Notes: generated by a model from the letters alone, not told the origin. 53,387 bases of DNA from an uncultured Lachnospiraceae bacterium (GCA_900546325.1 URCR01000018.1:1-53387); one strand, 5' to 3'; shown: positions 15,723 through 23,750, counted from the stretch's first letter. Translations and numbers: made by a program.

Positions 15723-16334
15723 ATGAACATTTTAACAACATTGAAAAAATCTATCATCGGAGGATTTCTGATCGGTTTTGGCGGTACCGTCTATCTGAAT
15801 ATGGACAATAAGATCGTCGCTGCATTCCTCTTCGGTCTCGGACTGTTTACAATCATCAATTTTGAGTTGAACTTATATACAGGTAAGATCGGCTATCTCT
15901 CAAAAGAGAACTGGATGGACGTACTTCTGACACTGGTCGGGAATTTTCTCGGGACAAATCTTTTTGCATGTTTGGTACTGCAGACACGCCTTGCAGGAAA
16001 ATTAAAAGAATCCGTTGCCCCGGCCATTGAACTAAAATTATCCGACAACCTGTTAAGCACATTCATCCTTGCAATTTTCTGCGGAATCCTGATGTCCATC
16101 GCAGTCGGAACCTTCAAAAAACTGCCGAATGTTTTGGGAACACTCGCCGTCTTTTTGTGCGTGGCAGTCTTTATCCTCGCCGGATTTGAGCACTGCGTGG
16201 CGAACATGTTCTTCTTCGCACTCTCCACTTCTCCGGCAGACTATCTTCTGAAACTGCTTGTGGCGATCGCCGGAAACAGTCTTGGCGGAATCGCCTTTTA
16301 CAGACTGACAAGGCAGAAAGAAGCGGCAGTCTAA
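15723..16334 (+). CDS. Formate/nitrite transporter (FNT) family channel, short form
   Basis: A 203-aa protein with six membrane helices (about 10-28, 31-54, 67-88, 108-130, 136-162, 172-196), the FNT fold. The conserved central His lies in GFEHCVANM (helix 5), and NLYTG at the end of helix 2 matches the first half-helix break. Family members such as FocA and NirC pass formate, nitrite or hydrosulfide as pentamers and are usually 250-290 aa. This one lacks long termini, and the substrate cannot be told from sequence. GAGGTGAAAC precedes the ATG. It is monocistronic and divergent from spoIVA, closed by a strong hairpin. Confidence 0.88.
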   Translation: MNILTTLKKSIIGGFLIGFGGTVYLNMDNKIVAAFLFGLGLFTIINFELNLYTGKIGYLSKENWMDVLLTLVGNFLGTNLFACLVLQTRLAGKLKESVAPAIELKLSDNLLSTFILAIFCGILMSIAVGTFKKLPNVLGTLAVFLCVAVFILAGFEHCVANMFFFALSTSPADYLLKLLVAIAGNSLGGIAFYRLTRQKEAAV

Positions 16335-16400
16335 ACAAGTTGCTGTACCTGTGACCGGATTTTCGCCGACCAGGTCAGCACTATACCCGTTACACACGAA

Positions 16401-16443
16401 AAAATCACACTATCTGAAAACCTGATACAGATAGTGTGATTTT
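16401..16443. terminator. Bidirectional terminator hairpin
   Basis: AAAATCACACTATCTG (16401-16416) and its perfect reverse complement (16428-16443) form a 16-bp stem with an 11-nt loop, A-rich on the left and T-rich on the right. It serves the FNT gene on the plus strand and the converging XRE gene on the minus strand. Confidence 0.85.
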
Positions 16444-16498
16444 GACTTAAGCACATCACTTTATTTCCTTTTTCTACTTCTTGGAGGCTCTCTGCCGC

Positions 16499-16837
16499 TC
16501 AATTATATTTTCCTAATGAGATTTTAAGTGACTTCATCGTATCGAGCAGAATATATAGCTCTTTTTCAGAACAGGAATCCAATAAACTGATAATCTCATG
16601 ATTCAGTGTTGTCCTGTTAATCTGAGGACTGTCAGAGAGAAGCGCATCTGTCTGAATCGACAATACCTTTGCAATTTTAGCAAAAACCTGCAGACTCAAT
16701 TTCGTATTTCCGGTTTCAATATGACTCATATGTGTTGAAGAGATTTCGATTTTTTCTGCCAGCTGTTCTTGAGAAAATCCGCATGCTTTCCGATATTTTC
16801 GTATCCGTTGTCCGATTTCATAGTAATTTAATTCCAT
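16499..16837 (-). CDS. XRE family regulator
   Basis: A 112-aa protein with an N-terminal HTH (IGQRIRKYRKACGFSQEQLA, then ISSTHMSHIETGNTKLSLQV) and a C-terminal segment of about 45 residues (NHEIISLLDSCSEKELYILL) that may dimerise, like SinR or phage-type repressors. It is last in the minus-strand block, but its own promoter lies just upstream, flanked by two inverted copies of a GCCTATACA motif. One copy lies downstream of the -10, a classic repressor position. The same motif occurs at the sigma-factor gene and at the 220-aa gene, so this protein is the best candidate for the shared regulator. Confidence 0.88.
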   Translation of the reverse strand: MELNYYEIGQRIRKYRKACGFSQEQLAEKIEISSTHMSHIETGNTKLSLQVFAKIAKVLSIQTDALLSDSPQINRTTLNHEIISLLDSCSEKELYILLDTMKSLKISLGKYN

Positions 16838-16846
16838 AGCCGTACC

Positions 16847-16916
16847 GCCTATACACTTTATATTTCACTTGAATTGTATGCCATAAAAGCAAAAAATGTT
16901 AATGCACTGTATAGGC
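16847..16916 (-). promoter_or_regulatory. XRE gene promoter flanked by inverted GCCTATACA boxes
   Basis: On the minus strand, TTAACA (rc 16897-16902), an 18-bp spacer and TACAAT (rc 16873-16878) form a plausible SigA promoter. GCCTATACA lies at 16847-16855 and its inverse TGTATAGGC at 16908-16916, 52 bp apart. The upstream box matches the element at 20925-20947 and 23376-23398. Confidence 0.6.
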
Positions 16917-16957
16917 TATTTTATGCTTATAGAATTTAAAACGGTATTGTCATTCTA

Positions 16958-17428
16958 CTACATTCCCTCATCCATAAGAAGATCATCTCCATCCGCCGCG
17001 GTTGTCGCAAGATAATCACATCTCTCATTCTGCGGATGTCCGTTATGCCCTTTGATCCATGTAAAAGTCACAGTATGGGTTTCCATTGCCTGCAGCAGGC
17101 GTTTCCAGAGATCTATATTTTTTACAGTTTCTTTTTTTCCACGTCTCCAGCCATTTTTAATCCAGCTTTCGATCCAGTTCTGGTTAAATGCGTCTACAAG
17201 ATATTTAGAGTCAGAAATAATCTCTACTTCACATGGTTTTTCCAACATTTCCAGTCCTGCAATCGCACCCATCAATTCCATCCTGTTGTTTGTTGTATTG
17301 ACATAGCCCTGAGAAAATTCTACAACGCACTGCTTCCCCTTGCCATCTTCATACGAAATGACGGTGCCATAACCGCCTGCTCCCGGGTTTCCCTTCGCAG
17401 AACCATCTGTATACATATATACCTTCAT
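16958..17428 (-). CDS. rnhA: Ribonuclease HI
   Basis: A 156-aa enzyme from ATG 17428, preceded by GGGAGGTGAG; the longer open frame overlaps the previous gene. The full RNase H catalytic set is present: D8 in MYTDGSAKGNPG, E51 in NNRMELMGA, D73 in IISDSKYLVDAF and D138 in NERCDYLA, with the basic handle around IKNGWRRGKKE. It cleaves the RNA strand of RNA-DNA hybrids. The gene is the last of a run with an orphan VirD4-like ATPase and a ClpP, an unusual setting. In the host it may be the general RNase HI, or belong to whatever DNA-handling job the run does. Confidence 0.93.
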   Translation of the reverse strand: MKVYMYTDGSAKGNPGAGGYGTVISYEDGKGKQCVVEFSQGYVNTTNNRMELMGAIAGLEMLEKPCEVEIISDSKYLVDAFNQNWIESWIKNGWRRGKKETVKNIDLWKRLLQAMETHTVTFTWIKGHNGHPQNERCDYLATTAADGDDLLMDEGM

Positions 17429-17465
17429 CCTTCTCACCTCCCTTCGCCGAAATTTCTCATCCCCA

Positions 17466-18683
17466 CTACCATGCACAGTCACATTTTTCTACTCTGCACG
17501 GCTTCTGCCCTCTGGTAAATAAATAGGCATCTTTCACAGGCATGTCTAAAATAGTATTCGCCGATTTATTTGCTTTTACAGCAATATATTTTGCTGTCTC
17601 TACATCCTGTCCGCCAAGATACAGGCAATTATCGCAGTTATTGATAATCGTCTGCCCTTTTTCCACACCATACATCGCATACAGCTGTGTAATACTTTGC
17701 AAAATAATACTGACATAGATTTCTCTGGAACGAATCACGGATATGATTTTGTCAAAATCCGGTATCGTAGTGCTTGCCGCAAAATCATCCAGTATCATTC
17801 TTACCGGCACCTTCAGCCTGTGCTCCTGATACTCTTTATCCGCGCTTCTGCAAAGTATGTGAAGCGCCTGTGTATAAACCATATTCAAAAATTTATCCTG
17901 CGCACGCTCCATATCACTGATATTCAAAAACAAGGCGACCTTTTTTCTTCCCATCTTGGCAAAATCTACCTGACTCGGATTCATTGCAAATCCAAGCGCA
18001 CCCTCAGTGACAAACGGATTCAGTTTTTCTCCGATGATCAGTTCAATACAGCCCTGTGTCACAGTATTCTTTCCACGGTTATTAAAAAGTTTCCACTTCT
18101 TGACTGCAATGCTGTCCGGACAGACGGCTTCCCACTGTTCAAATAGCCGGGTACAAATATCATCTGATAAAAGTCTTGCAAGTTTTGCTACACTTCCCAT
18201 ATGCTGTTCCTCCTCAGGAAGTGCTTCCATCACATAGGCAATCAGCGCCTCCAGTTCCAGCCGGGCTGCATAATCCCAGTACGGATCCTTTGACTCAAAC
18301 GGCACGACTGCTTCCGCCACCAGCATAATGTCCTGCTCACTATAACAGTCCTGCTCCGCATCATAACGGATTGCCGACAAAATATTGTATCCCATCGGGG
18401 AATGCTTCATATCGGTAAAATCCAATTTCCACACTTCATATCCTGCCTGTTCCAGCACTGGTTGAAATTCTTCATAAAGCGAATTTTTTGTATCCGCCAC
18501 AATTACACTTTCGTTGGCACACTGTAGATTTGGTCTTACATAGCCCCTCGTTTTCCCGGAACCACTCACTCCGATAATCAAATCATTGTTGTTAATTCCT
18601 GTCACCCTTGTGTTATTGTTCATTTTTTTATCTTTTGCAAGAATTCTGTAAGTATCTTTTTTATCAGTCTCTCTTATCGCCAT
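17466..18683 (-). CDS. Soluble VirD4/TraG-like ATPase without membrane domain
   Basis: A 405-aa protein from ATG 18683 (AGGAGAATTTT). It is a type IV coupling-protein ATPase core: Walker A GVSGSGKTR at about 39-47, VIVADTKNSLYEEF, Walker B VRMILDDFAA (LDDF instead of the usual LDEF), and the sensor stretch VIRSREIYVSIILQSITQL. It is close to the CD1115-type VirD4 proteins of clostridial ICEs but lacks the N-terminal membrane helices of about 150 residues and ends in KPCRVEKCDCAW. No relaxase or conjugation channel is nearby. The gene follows clpP by 9 bp. It could pump or remodel DNA or protein in the cytosol; an actual role is unknown. Confidence 0.88.
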   Translation of the reverse strand: MAIRETDKKDTYRILAKDKKMNNNTRVTGINNNDLIIGVSGSGKTRGYVRPNLQCANESVIVADTKNSLYEEFQPVLEQAGYEVWKLDFTDMKHSPMGYNILSAIRYDAEQDCYSEQDIMLVAEAVVPFESKDPYWDYAARLELEALIAYVMEALPEEEQHMGSVAKLARLLSDDICTRLFEQWEAVCPDSIAVKKWKLFNNRGKNTVTQGCIELIIGEKLNPFVTEGALGFAMNPSQVDFAKMGRKKVALFLNISDMERAQDKFLNMVYTQALHILCRSADKEYQEHRLKVPVRMILDDFAASTTIPDFDKIISVIRSREIYVSIILQSITQLYAMYGVEKGQTIINNCDNCLYLGGQDVETAKYIAVKANKSANTILDMPVKDAYLFTRGQKPCRVEKCDCAW

Positions 18684-18692
18684 AAAATTCTC

Positions 18693-19274
18693 CTATAACT
18701 CTGTGATGATTTTATCTGCAAGTCCGAATGCAATTGCATCCTCCGCATAAAAATAGGTATCTCTGGCTGTTTTCTCCAGCACTTCTTCCACTGTGCGGTG
18801 TGTATGCTTCGACAAGATTTCGGCTATGATCGTCCGCGTATTCATAATGTCCTTAACCTGTGCATCCAGATCGGTAGCGCTTCCGCTGATTCCGCTGCCT
18901 GCAATCAATGGATCGTGAATCATCACCTGGGAATGAGCTGACATCTCCCTTGTGTCTCCCGCAGCAAAGAGAATTGCTGCCATGCTTCCTGCAAGTCCCA
19001 CACATACCGTCCGAATCGGGCACCGCACCGCCTTCATCACATCATAGAGTGCCAGTCCACTCGATACCTCTCCACCCGGACTATTCATATAGATTGTGAT
19101 TTCAGCATTAGGATCCATTCTCTCCAGATAACGGATCTGTAAAATCAGAGAATTTACCGACTCCTCATTCAGAACACCTACACATTCTATTTCTCTGTGT
19201 GTCAACATTTCATCCTGAATCGTATGGAGCAGATATCCATTACAGGTTTCTTTCATAATCATTGGCGTTCTCAT
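18693..19274 (-). CDS. ClpP family serine protease (accessory paralogue)
   Basis: A 193-aa ClpP with the full triad: S97 in GLAGSMAA, H120 in MIHDPL and D172 in ARDTYF, plus the NSPGGEV oxyanion loop. ClpP forms a barrel fed by an AAA+ unfoldase. The position between unknown proteins and a VirD4-like ATPase is not that of the housekeeping clpP-clpX locus, so this is probably an additional copy. Residues 1-15 (MRTPMIMKETCNGYL) are an unusual N-terminus, which in ClpP sets unfoldase docking. I chose ATG 19274; GTG 19280 two codons upstream is possible. The neighbouring ATPase is not a Clp-type unfoldase, but a working link is conceivable. Confidence 0.92.
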   Translation of the reverse strand: MRTPMIMKETCNGYLLHTIQDEMLTHREIECVGVLNEESVNSLILQIRYLERMDPNAEITIYMNSPGGEVSSGLALYDVMKAVRCPIRTVCVGLAGSMAAILFAAGDTREMSAHSQVMIHDPLIAGSGISGSATDLDAQVKDIMNTRTIIAEILSKHTHRTVEEVLEKTARDTYFYAEDAIAFGLADKIITEL

Positions 19275-19309
19275 TTTCACACTCTCTCTTTCTTCTGTTT
19301 GGTCCGCAT

Positions 19310-19690
19310 TTAGTCAAATGGAGTCGGATCCTTCTCGTCTAGTTTTATCCAGTTTTGCTCAAATTCAATTTTTTTCCACAGATCACTGAAAGGAAAAATC
19401 AGGCAGCAATACATCTGCTGATATTTTTCCTTGTTTCTTCCTGTCTCCCATAGTTTTTCCAGGTATTTCCCCAAGGTACAGTTGCTCTTATAATAGGGCA
19501 TGGGAATGCTTTTTTTCATCTCACCGGAGATTGCAGTATTCGCTGTGATTTTCGCGATTCCACGACAATATTCCTGCAATCCTGTCCGATCCAGCAGTTC
19601 CCTCAGCGGATGTTCAGGCTTCTTTTCATCCCATTCATGATATTCCTGAATCTCGCTGATCCGTATTTCCAATGGAATTCTTTCTGCCAT
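19310..19690 (-). CDS. Uncharacterised protein in the ClpP-VirD4 run
   Basis: A 126-aa soluble protein after a strong GAGGAGG. It begins MAERIPLEIRISEIQEYHEW and ends KLDEKDPTPFD, with SIPMPYYKSNCTLGKYLEKL in the middle and several Trp, Tyr and Cys residues. No motif is recognised. It lies 18 bp after the preceding gene and 35 bp before clpP, so it is almost certainly co-transcribed and may be a substrate adaptor or partner; this is positional inference. Confidence 0.75.
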   Translation of the reverse strand: MAERIPLEIRISEIQEYHEWDEKKPEHPLRELLDRTGLQEYCRGIAKITANTAISGEMKKSIPMPYYKSNCTLGKYLEKLWETGRNKEKYQQMYCCLIFPFSDLWKKIEFEQNWIKLDEKDPTPFD

Positions 19691-19708
19691 ATGATTTTCC
19701 TCCTCTTC

Positions 19709-20089
19709 CTACTGCCTTTCCTTTGGTCCTGAAGGCGCCAGAAGTTCCAGCGCCTCCAAAACCTGCTGTCCCGGCATTTTCCCATCAAATGTCTCTTCCC
19801 ATTTCCTTCTGATGATCAAACACGCTTCTCCAAAACTCATCTCACAGATGTCATAGGGATTGCTTCCCAGACACTCGGTAAGCTGCCGCATTTTCCGGAA
19901 TTGTATCTTCCTGTCCGGATTAGTGTCTGTGATATATTCCTCCAGAGACATCTGACACACCGCTTCCAGTGTCCGAATATTCTGATTGATGTCAATGACC
20001 CTTCCCATCTTCGCTGCGACAATTCTTTTCTCCAATGGAATTTTCACAAATTTTGTCTGCTGTTCATACTTTTTTGTCAGTGTACGCAT
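19709..20089 (-). CDS. Uncharacterised protein, first gene of the ClpP-VirD4 run
   Basis: A 126-aa mostly helical protein: MRTLTKKYEQQTKFVKIPLE, a central TLEAVCQMSLEEYITDTNPD and a C-terminal CLIIRRKWEETFDGK. The charge is balanced and there is no membrane segment. The family is not recognised. GGAAGGAAAAGAG precedes the ATG. It directly follows an ECF-like promoter with the same spacing (38 nt from promoter to start codon) as the one before the 96-aa gene at 23712, so it probably responds to the fused sigma factor. Confidence 0.75.
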   Translation of the reverse strand: MRTLTKKYEQQTKFVKIPLEKRIVAAKMGRVIDINQNIRTLEAVCQMSLEEYITDTNPDRKIQFRKMRQLTECLGSNPYDICEMSFGEACLIIRRKWEETFDGKMPGQQVLEALELLAPSGPKERQ

Positions 20090-20127
20090 CTCTTTTCCTT
20101 CCCTTTCTTACTGCCTATATCTATTTA

Positions 20128-20153
20128 GACAATCCGGAAAGAGGAAAAGTTTT
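20128..20153 (-). promoter_or_regulatory. ECF-like promoter before the ClpP-VirD4 run
   Basis: Read on the minus strand: AAAAC, 17 nt, TGTC, embedded in TTTAAAAC and ATTGTCT. This matches the general ECF pattern (AAC-type -35, GTC-type -10). The promoter at 23751-23776 is nearly identical in both boxes, spacer length and A/T-rich flank. A partial CTGCCTATA box lies at 20111-20119 between it and the start codon. Confidence 0.6.
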
Positions 20154-20166
20154 AAAAAACAGAAAT

Positions 20167-20829
20167 TTAAAAAAGTTTTTTGTTGATGTCCTTTAATCTG
20201 CTTGCCGCTTTTCCTGTATTGTATGCTGTCACAACAGACGCTGCAGTATTTACTCTCGTCGCTTCTAAAATATCTCCTTGTAAATTTCGTATTTCTTCCT
20301 GAATTGCCATCTGGTCTTGCTGGAACTGATGCATTTCCAGTAAATTACAGGCTTCTTTTAAACTATCCGCTCTTCTCTCCCGGATAAATTTACAAAGCTG
20401 ATAAATGTCTGAATAATTGTAAAACTTTGCAGGAAAATCCTTTGCTCCACTAATGTACACCGGATTGTTTTTCTCTCTGCGCAAAGCTTCTATGGCTTCT
20501 GTAACAGCTGCTTCTGCAGGTTCAACATATTTCTGATTCTTTTTGTACCATAAGAAAATTGCCAAACCTCCAAAAAGAAGCATTCCTCCTATCCCCCCAA
20601 CTTGGAACTGTCCATTGCTGTCAAAATAAATCAACTGATGGTCCCCGCATAGAAAACCTAAAAAACAAAAAGCAAAAAGTCCTATAAAAATCTTAATTAA
20701 AATTCCCCACTTCTTCTTTGCCTTGTTAAGGTGTTCATTGCACTCTCTCAACTTTTGTTCCGCGATTGCGACCGGTGTCGTTGCTGTTTTCTTTTTTTCC
20801 AAAAATTGTAAAAGTTCTTCTCTGTTCAT
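20167..20829 (-). CDS. Two-helix membrane protein with coiled flanks
   Basis: A 220-aa protein from ATG 20829 (AGGAGGTAC). A charged helical N-terminal part (about 1-45) is followed by two membrane segments (about 46-64 and 80-97) joined by a short polar loop. A cytosolic helical region of about 120 residues then includes VEPAEAAVTEAIEALRREKN and QMAIQEEIRNLQGDILEATR. It ends in a stretch of small residues (NTAASVVTAYNTGKAASRL). No family is recognised. Its promoter carries the same 20-bp upstream element as the sigma gene, so the two should be co-regulated. Confidence 0.75.
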   Translation of the reverse strand: MNREELLQFLEKKKTATTPVAIAEQKLRECNEHLNKAKKKWGILIKIFIGLFAFCFLGFLCGDHQLIYFDSNGQFQVGGIGGMLLFGGLAIFLWYKKNQKYVEPAEAAVTEAIEALRREKNNPVYISGAKDFPAKFYNYSDIYQLCKFIRERRADSLKEACNLLEMHQFQQDQMAIQEEIRNLQGDILEATRVNTAASVVTAYNTGKAASRLKDINKKLF

Positions 20830-20891
20830 TTTGTACCTCCTGTACTCTCTCGTTTGTATTTTGCTTTGATTCGCCAAAGCTTTCCATGTAT

Positions 20892-20947
20892 ATTATAATT
20901 TTATATCTCTTGTAGTTCAATATAATTTTAACTGTATAGGCAGTTTT
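20892..20947 (-). promoter_or_regulatory. SigA-type promoter with shared upstream element (220-aa gene)
   Basis: On the minus strand: TTGAAC (rc 20915-20920), 17-bp spacer, TATAAT (rc 20892-20897), and directly upstream AAAACTGCCTATACAGTTAA within 20925-20947. The same element at the same distance occurs at 23376-23398. Confidence 0.75.
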
Positions 20948-20981
20948 ATATTCTGATAATCCTACGGTTGAAAAACACTTC

Positions 20982-21383
20982 CTATCTGGAGTTAATTCCG
21001 TTTACAAATGCCAGATAGCATGCAAAGTCTCCGATCTTTTTCCGGTTATACCGATCTTCCTCCTCATAGCCCAGCTCCTCACGCCATTTTGTATTCTTTC
21101 CCTGCTGGCGCATATACCGCGCCAACATATTGAAGTGGGTAATGAGTGAATTGTGGCAGGATGTTCTCCCGAAATCTTTCTCCATCTTTTCTTCTCTGCT
21201 AAGCAGCGTCCAGCCTGTCCGGAGTGCCGCATATTTATTTCCCACGGAAAGCAATTCCTCATAAAGCACTTCCGCCTCTTCATCCCCTTGTATCTCATTG
21301 AGAATCTCCTGATGTATTTCTTGCATCTCTTCCATCGATAAAGTCTTCTTGTTTGCCAAATAATCATTATAGTTCTTGTACAT
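20982..21383 (-). CDS. Uncharacterised protein coupled to the fused sigma factor
   Basis: A 133-aa protein whose ATG at 21383 overlaps the sigma-factor stop by one base (TAATG), with GGGAG upstream, so it is translationally coupled. It is soluble and mostly helical: MYKNYNDYLANKKTLSMEEM, then EILNEIQGDEEAEVLYEELL, then a Trp/Arg-rich centre and a C-terminal DFACYLAFVNGINSR. No family is recognised. The tight coupling suggests it acts with the sigma factor, for example as a cytosolic modulator, but nothing in the sequence resembles a known anti-sigma fold. Confidence 0.78.
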   Translation of the reverse strand: MYKNYNDYLANKKTLSMEEMQEIHQEILNEIQGDEEAEVLYEELLSVGNKYAALRTGWTLLSREEKMEKDFGRTSCHNSLITHFNMLARYMRQQGKNTKWREELGYEEEDRYNRKKIGDFACYLAFVNGINSR

Positions 21384-23254
21384 TATTCTACACGCTCCCA
21401 TATAAAACCATTTGTGATATCCTCTAAAGTTCCTTGTTCTGCGTTGTAATACAGCGTCATTGACACAGCTCCATCTTGTGACTGCAGCAGATATGCCGTC
21501 ACGCCTTCCGGCACTGCACTAGTGTGATCCACAGACATCTGATATGTCTGTTCGCTTCCTTTTCCTGTAGCGCTTGACCACTGCACAAGCGTTGCAATGC
21601 CCGATTCTTCTACCGTGAGAGAACGCCGGCTTCCTCCTGCCATTGCAACATAGGAGTACTTCCCTGCCGGAAATCCTGCTGCCTCTGCTGATTCTTCCTG
21701 AGAACTCTCTGTCTCCGGCACCTCCATCTCCTCTCCTGTCTGTGATTCAACGATCTCAATCTTTATGATCTGGTACTGTCCATCTTGATTTTTGTTTAAG
21801 ATCGCTTTCTTGTTCTCAACTTTTTTCGGAATCCCCTCTCTTCCCATATCCGTGGTAATGTAATCATAGGTATAGCAAATCTCCATTTCTTCCTCTGTAT
21901 AGCTGGCCGAAGTAATTACTGCATTTGCCGTTTTTCCTGTAGATGCCGGCGCAAAAGCGACAATATCTCCGGAGACCTGAACATGATATTCGGATAACGT
22001 ATTATTTTCCTCTTGCAGCTGATAGTCTGTGAAAGAGCGAAACATGCGATTGATATCCGATACAGAATACTGTGGCACCCAGTTCGTATTTGTTCCATAA
22101 TACTCGATCATCCCCTCGTTTCTTCCTGCCGCGTCACAAAATGCATTTAAAAAATCTAGATAATCTCTGTTTTGGAATCCCTGCTCTGGTATTTCCTGCG
22201 GACCGTACGCCAAAACATATTGCAATTCTTCCTTTGTAAGATTTCCCGCAATCAATGTCTCATAGTCGGTATCCTGTACTTCTTTTTCAGTTGTGGGCAA
22301 GGTCTCCTCTTTTTCCTCCTCTTCTTTCTTTGATACCTCTTCTTTCGGGGATGTCTCTGCCTCCATCGCGCTTTCTTTCATATTTTGCTGTAATATTCCA
22401 TGAACCGCTGCCCCGGTACCTCCAATAAGAGAAAGACTGACTACAGCTGCCATCGTTATCTTTCCGACTGTTGTGTGGATGAATCCTGTCTTTGCCAATT
22501 TCATTCCCTGAACTGCAGCCTTCCCTGCTCCACCAGAAACCCCCGCACTGCTTTGTATTCCCTTTGCTGAAACAACCTTCTCTGCCAGACTTGCTTTTAG
22601 TCCGGTATAGAAACCATCGCTCTCCAGATACACACCTTCCTGTCGAAGCAGATACAGAAGAAACGGAAGTGGTGCCACACCGTACAGACTGTATCCTTTC
22701 TTTTGCAGCACTTCTCCCTGCGCTCTTATGTTTTCCCTTCCATATTTTAAGCGGGATTTTACGGTATTCTCTGAACAACCCAATTCTTCGGCAATCTCTT
22801 TGATTGATTTTTCTTCTAAATGAAACATGATAATGCAGATTCTCTGAGAATCCGGAAGCGCATCTATCATTTCATGAGCAAATCTCCGTGTCTCTTCCCG
22901 TGTATATGACATTTCCGGTATAAAATCAACATAGTCATCCTCCACTTCATACTCCTCATCCTCTTCCTCCACAAGGTCTGAAAACGCCAGCGGGTTCTTC
23001 TTTTTTAAGGCATTCATTGCTGTACTCCACACAATTTTTTGAAACCAGACTGGAAACTTCTCCGGATTCTCCACCGTATCCAGCCTTTCAAATGCCTTTA
23101 TGTATGCATCCTGCAATACATCTGCCGCATCGTGCTCATTTTTCATATACATATATGCCTGCTTATATGCTTTCTTAAATGTTTTTTCATATAAGACGCC
23201 AAATCCTCTTTCATCGCCTTCCAGTGCAAGTGCAACTGCTTCTGTATAATTCAT
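21383..23254 (-). CDS. ECF-like sigma factor fused to a membrane helix and external domain
   Basis: A 623-aa protein from ATG 23254 (AGAGAGGG); the longer open frame is unsupported. Residues about 17-85 are sigma region 2 (DAADVLQDAYIKAF, FPVWFQKIVWSTAMNALKKK). Residues about 125-180 are region 4 with its HTH (IKEIAEELGCSENTVKSRLK). A linker leads to one membrane helix at about 265-286 and a Glu-rich stalk. An external part of about 330 residues has two folded segments separated by a Ser/Glu-rich spacer. The sigma factor is thus tethered to the membrane, with its own probable sensor or anti-sigma moiety fused. Release by proteolysis, or signalling through the helix, are both possible. Two ECF-like promoters nearby are probable targets. 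Confidence 0.88.
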   Translation of the reverse strand: MNYTEAVALALEGDERGFGVLYEKTFKKAYKQAYMYMKNEHDAADVLQDAYIKAFERLDTVENPEKFPVWFQKIVWSTAMNALKKKNPLAFSDLVEEEDEEYEVEDDYVDFIPEMSYTREETRRFAHEMIDALPDSQRICIIMFHLEEKSIKEIAEELGCSENTVKSRLKYGRENIRAQGEVLQKKGYSLYGVAPLPFLLYLLRQEGVYLESDGFYTGLKASLAEKVVSAKGIQSSAGVSGGAGKAAVQGMKLAKTGFIHTTVGKITMAAVVSLSLIGGTGAAVHGILQQNMKESAMEAETSPKEEVSKKEEEEKEETLPTTEKEVQDTDYETLIAGNLTKEELQYVLAYGPQEIPEQGFQNRDYLDFLNAFCDAAGRNEGMIEYYGTNTNWVPQYSVSDINRMFRSFTDYQLQEENNTLSEYHVQVSGDIVAFAPASTGKTANAVITSASYTEEEMEICYTYDYITTDMGREGIPKKVENKKAILNKNQDGQYQIIKIEIVESQTGEEMEVPETESSQEESAEAAGFPAGKYSYVAMAGGSRRSLTVEESGIATLVQWSSATGKGSEQTYQMSVDHTSAVPEGVTAYLLQSQDGAVSMTLYYNAEQGTLEDITNGFIWERVE

Positions 23255-23342
23255 ATCGTGCCCTCTCTTTTTCTGATCAGTAGTTCTGCCCACAGCTTTT
23301 GTGTCTCTTTTTCTCTTCAAAACACCCATATCATTTATCACT

Positions 23343-23398
23343 ATTATATATTCTCCTCTTATACAATTCAAGTTTGTCTTAATTGTATGGGTAGTTTT
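23343..23398 (-). promoter_or_regulatory. SigA-type promoter with shared upstream element (sigma gene)
   Basis: On the minus strand: TTGAAT (rc 23366-23371), 17-bp spacer, TATAAT (rc 23343-23348), preceded by AAAACTACCCATACAATTAA within 23376-23398. This differs at only a few positions from the element before the 220-aa gene. The leader to the ATG at 23254 is about 80 nt. Confidence 0.75.
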
Positions 23399-23421
23399 TC
23401 GCTATATTCTTATACCTGTTT

Positions 23422-23712
23422 TTATCCGGCCTCCAGATCGCAGATATTTTCCACCATCCACGAATATAGAAGCTCTACCGGAATTACCTGCTCCATTCCC
23501 TCTTCCACCGCATATCTTGCCCTGCGAATCTCCAAGTAGCTTCGAAGTTCTTGTTTTTCAAAAGATTGTTCCAGTCTCCACAGGTCTTTCCGATATTCCT
23601 CTATCATTCCAGCACAAATTTGTGTTTTCTCGTCGGGTTTCTTCTCCAATATCTGCCTCTGTTCCTCCATCCACTTCAGTAGTTCCCCGCACACTTTCAC
23701 CATTATCCTCAT
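23422..23712 (-). CDS. Small helical protein preceding the fused sigma factor
   Basis: A 96-aa soluble protein with an excellent AAAGGAGGTGA site. It looks all-helical: LLKWMEEQRQILEKKPDEKT, then CAGMIEEYRKDLWRLEQSFE, then LEIRRARYAVEEGMEQVI. The pattern with repeated Trp and Leu resembles small coiled-coil proteins; no family is recognised. It is read from the ECF-like promoter at 23751-23776, while the sigma gene downstream has a separate promoter. A read-through transcript would let the sigma factor amplify its own synthesis. Confidence 0.75.
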   Translation of the reverse strand: MRIMVKVCGELLKWMEEQRQILEKKPDEKTQICAGMIEEYRKDLWRLEQSFEKQELRSYLEIRRARYAVEEGMEQVIPVELLYSWMVENICDLEAG

Positions 23713-23750
23713 TTTTTGTCACCTCCTTTATTTCTCCCACTATTTATAAG

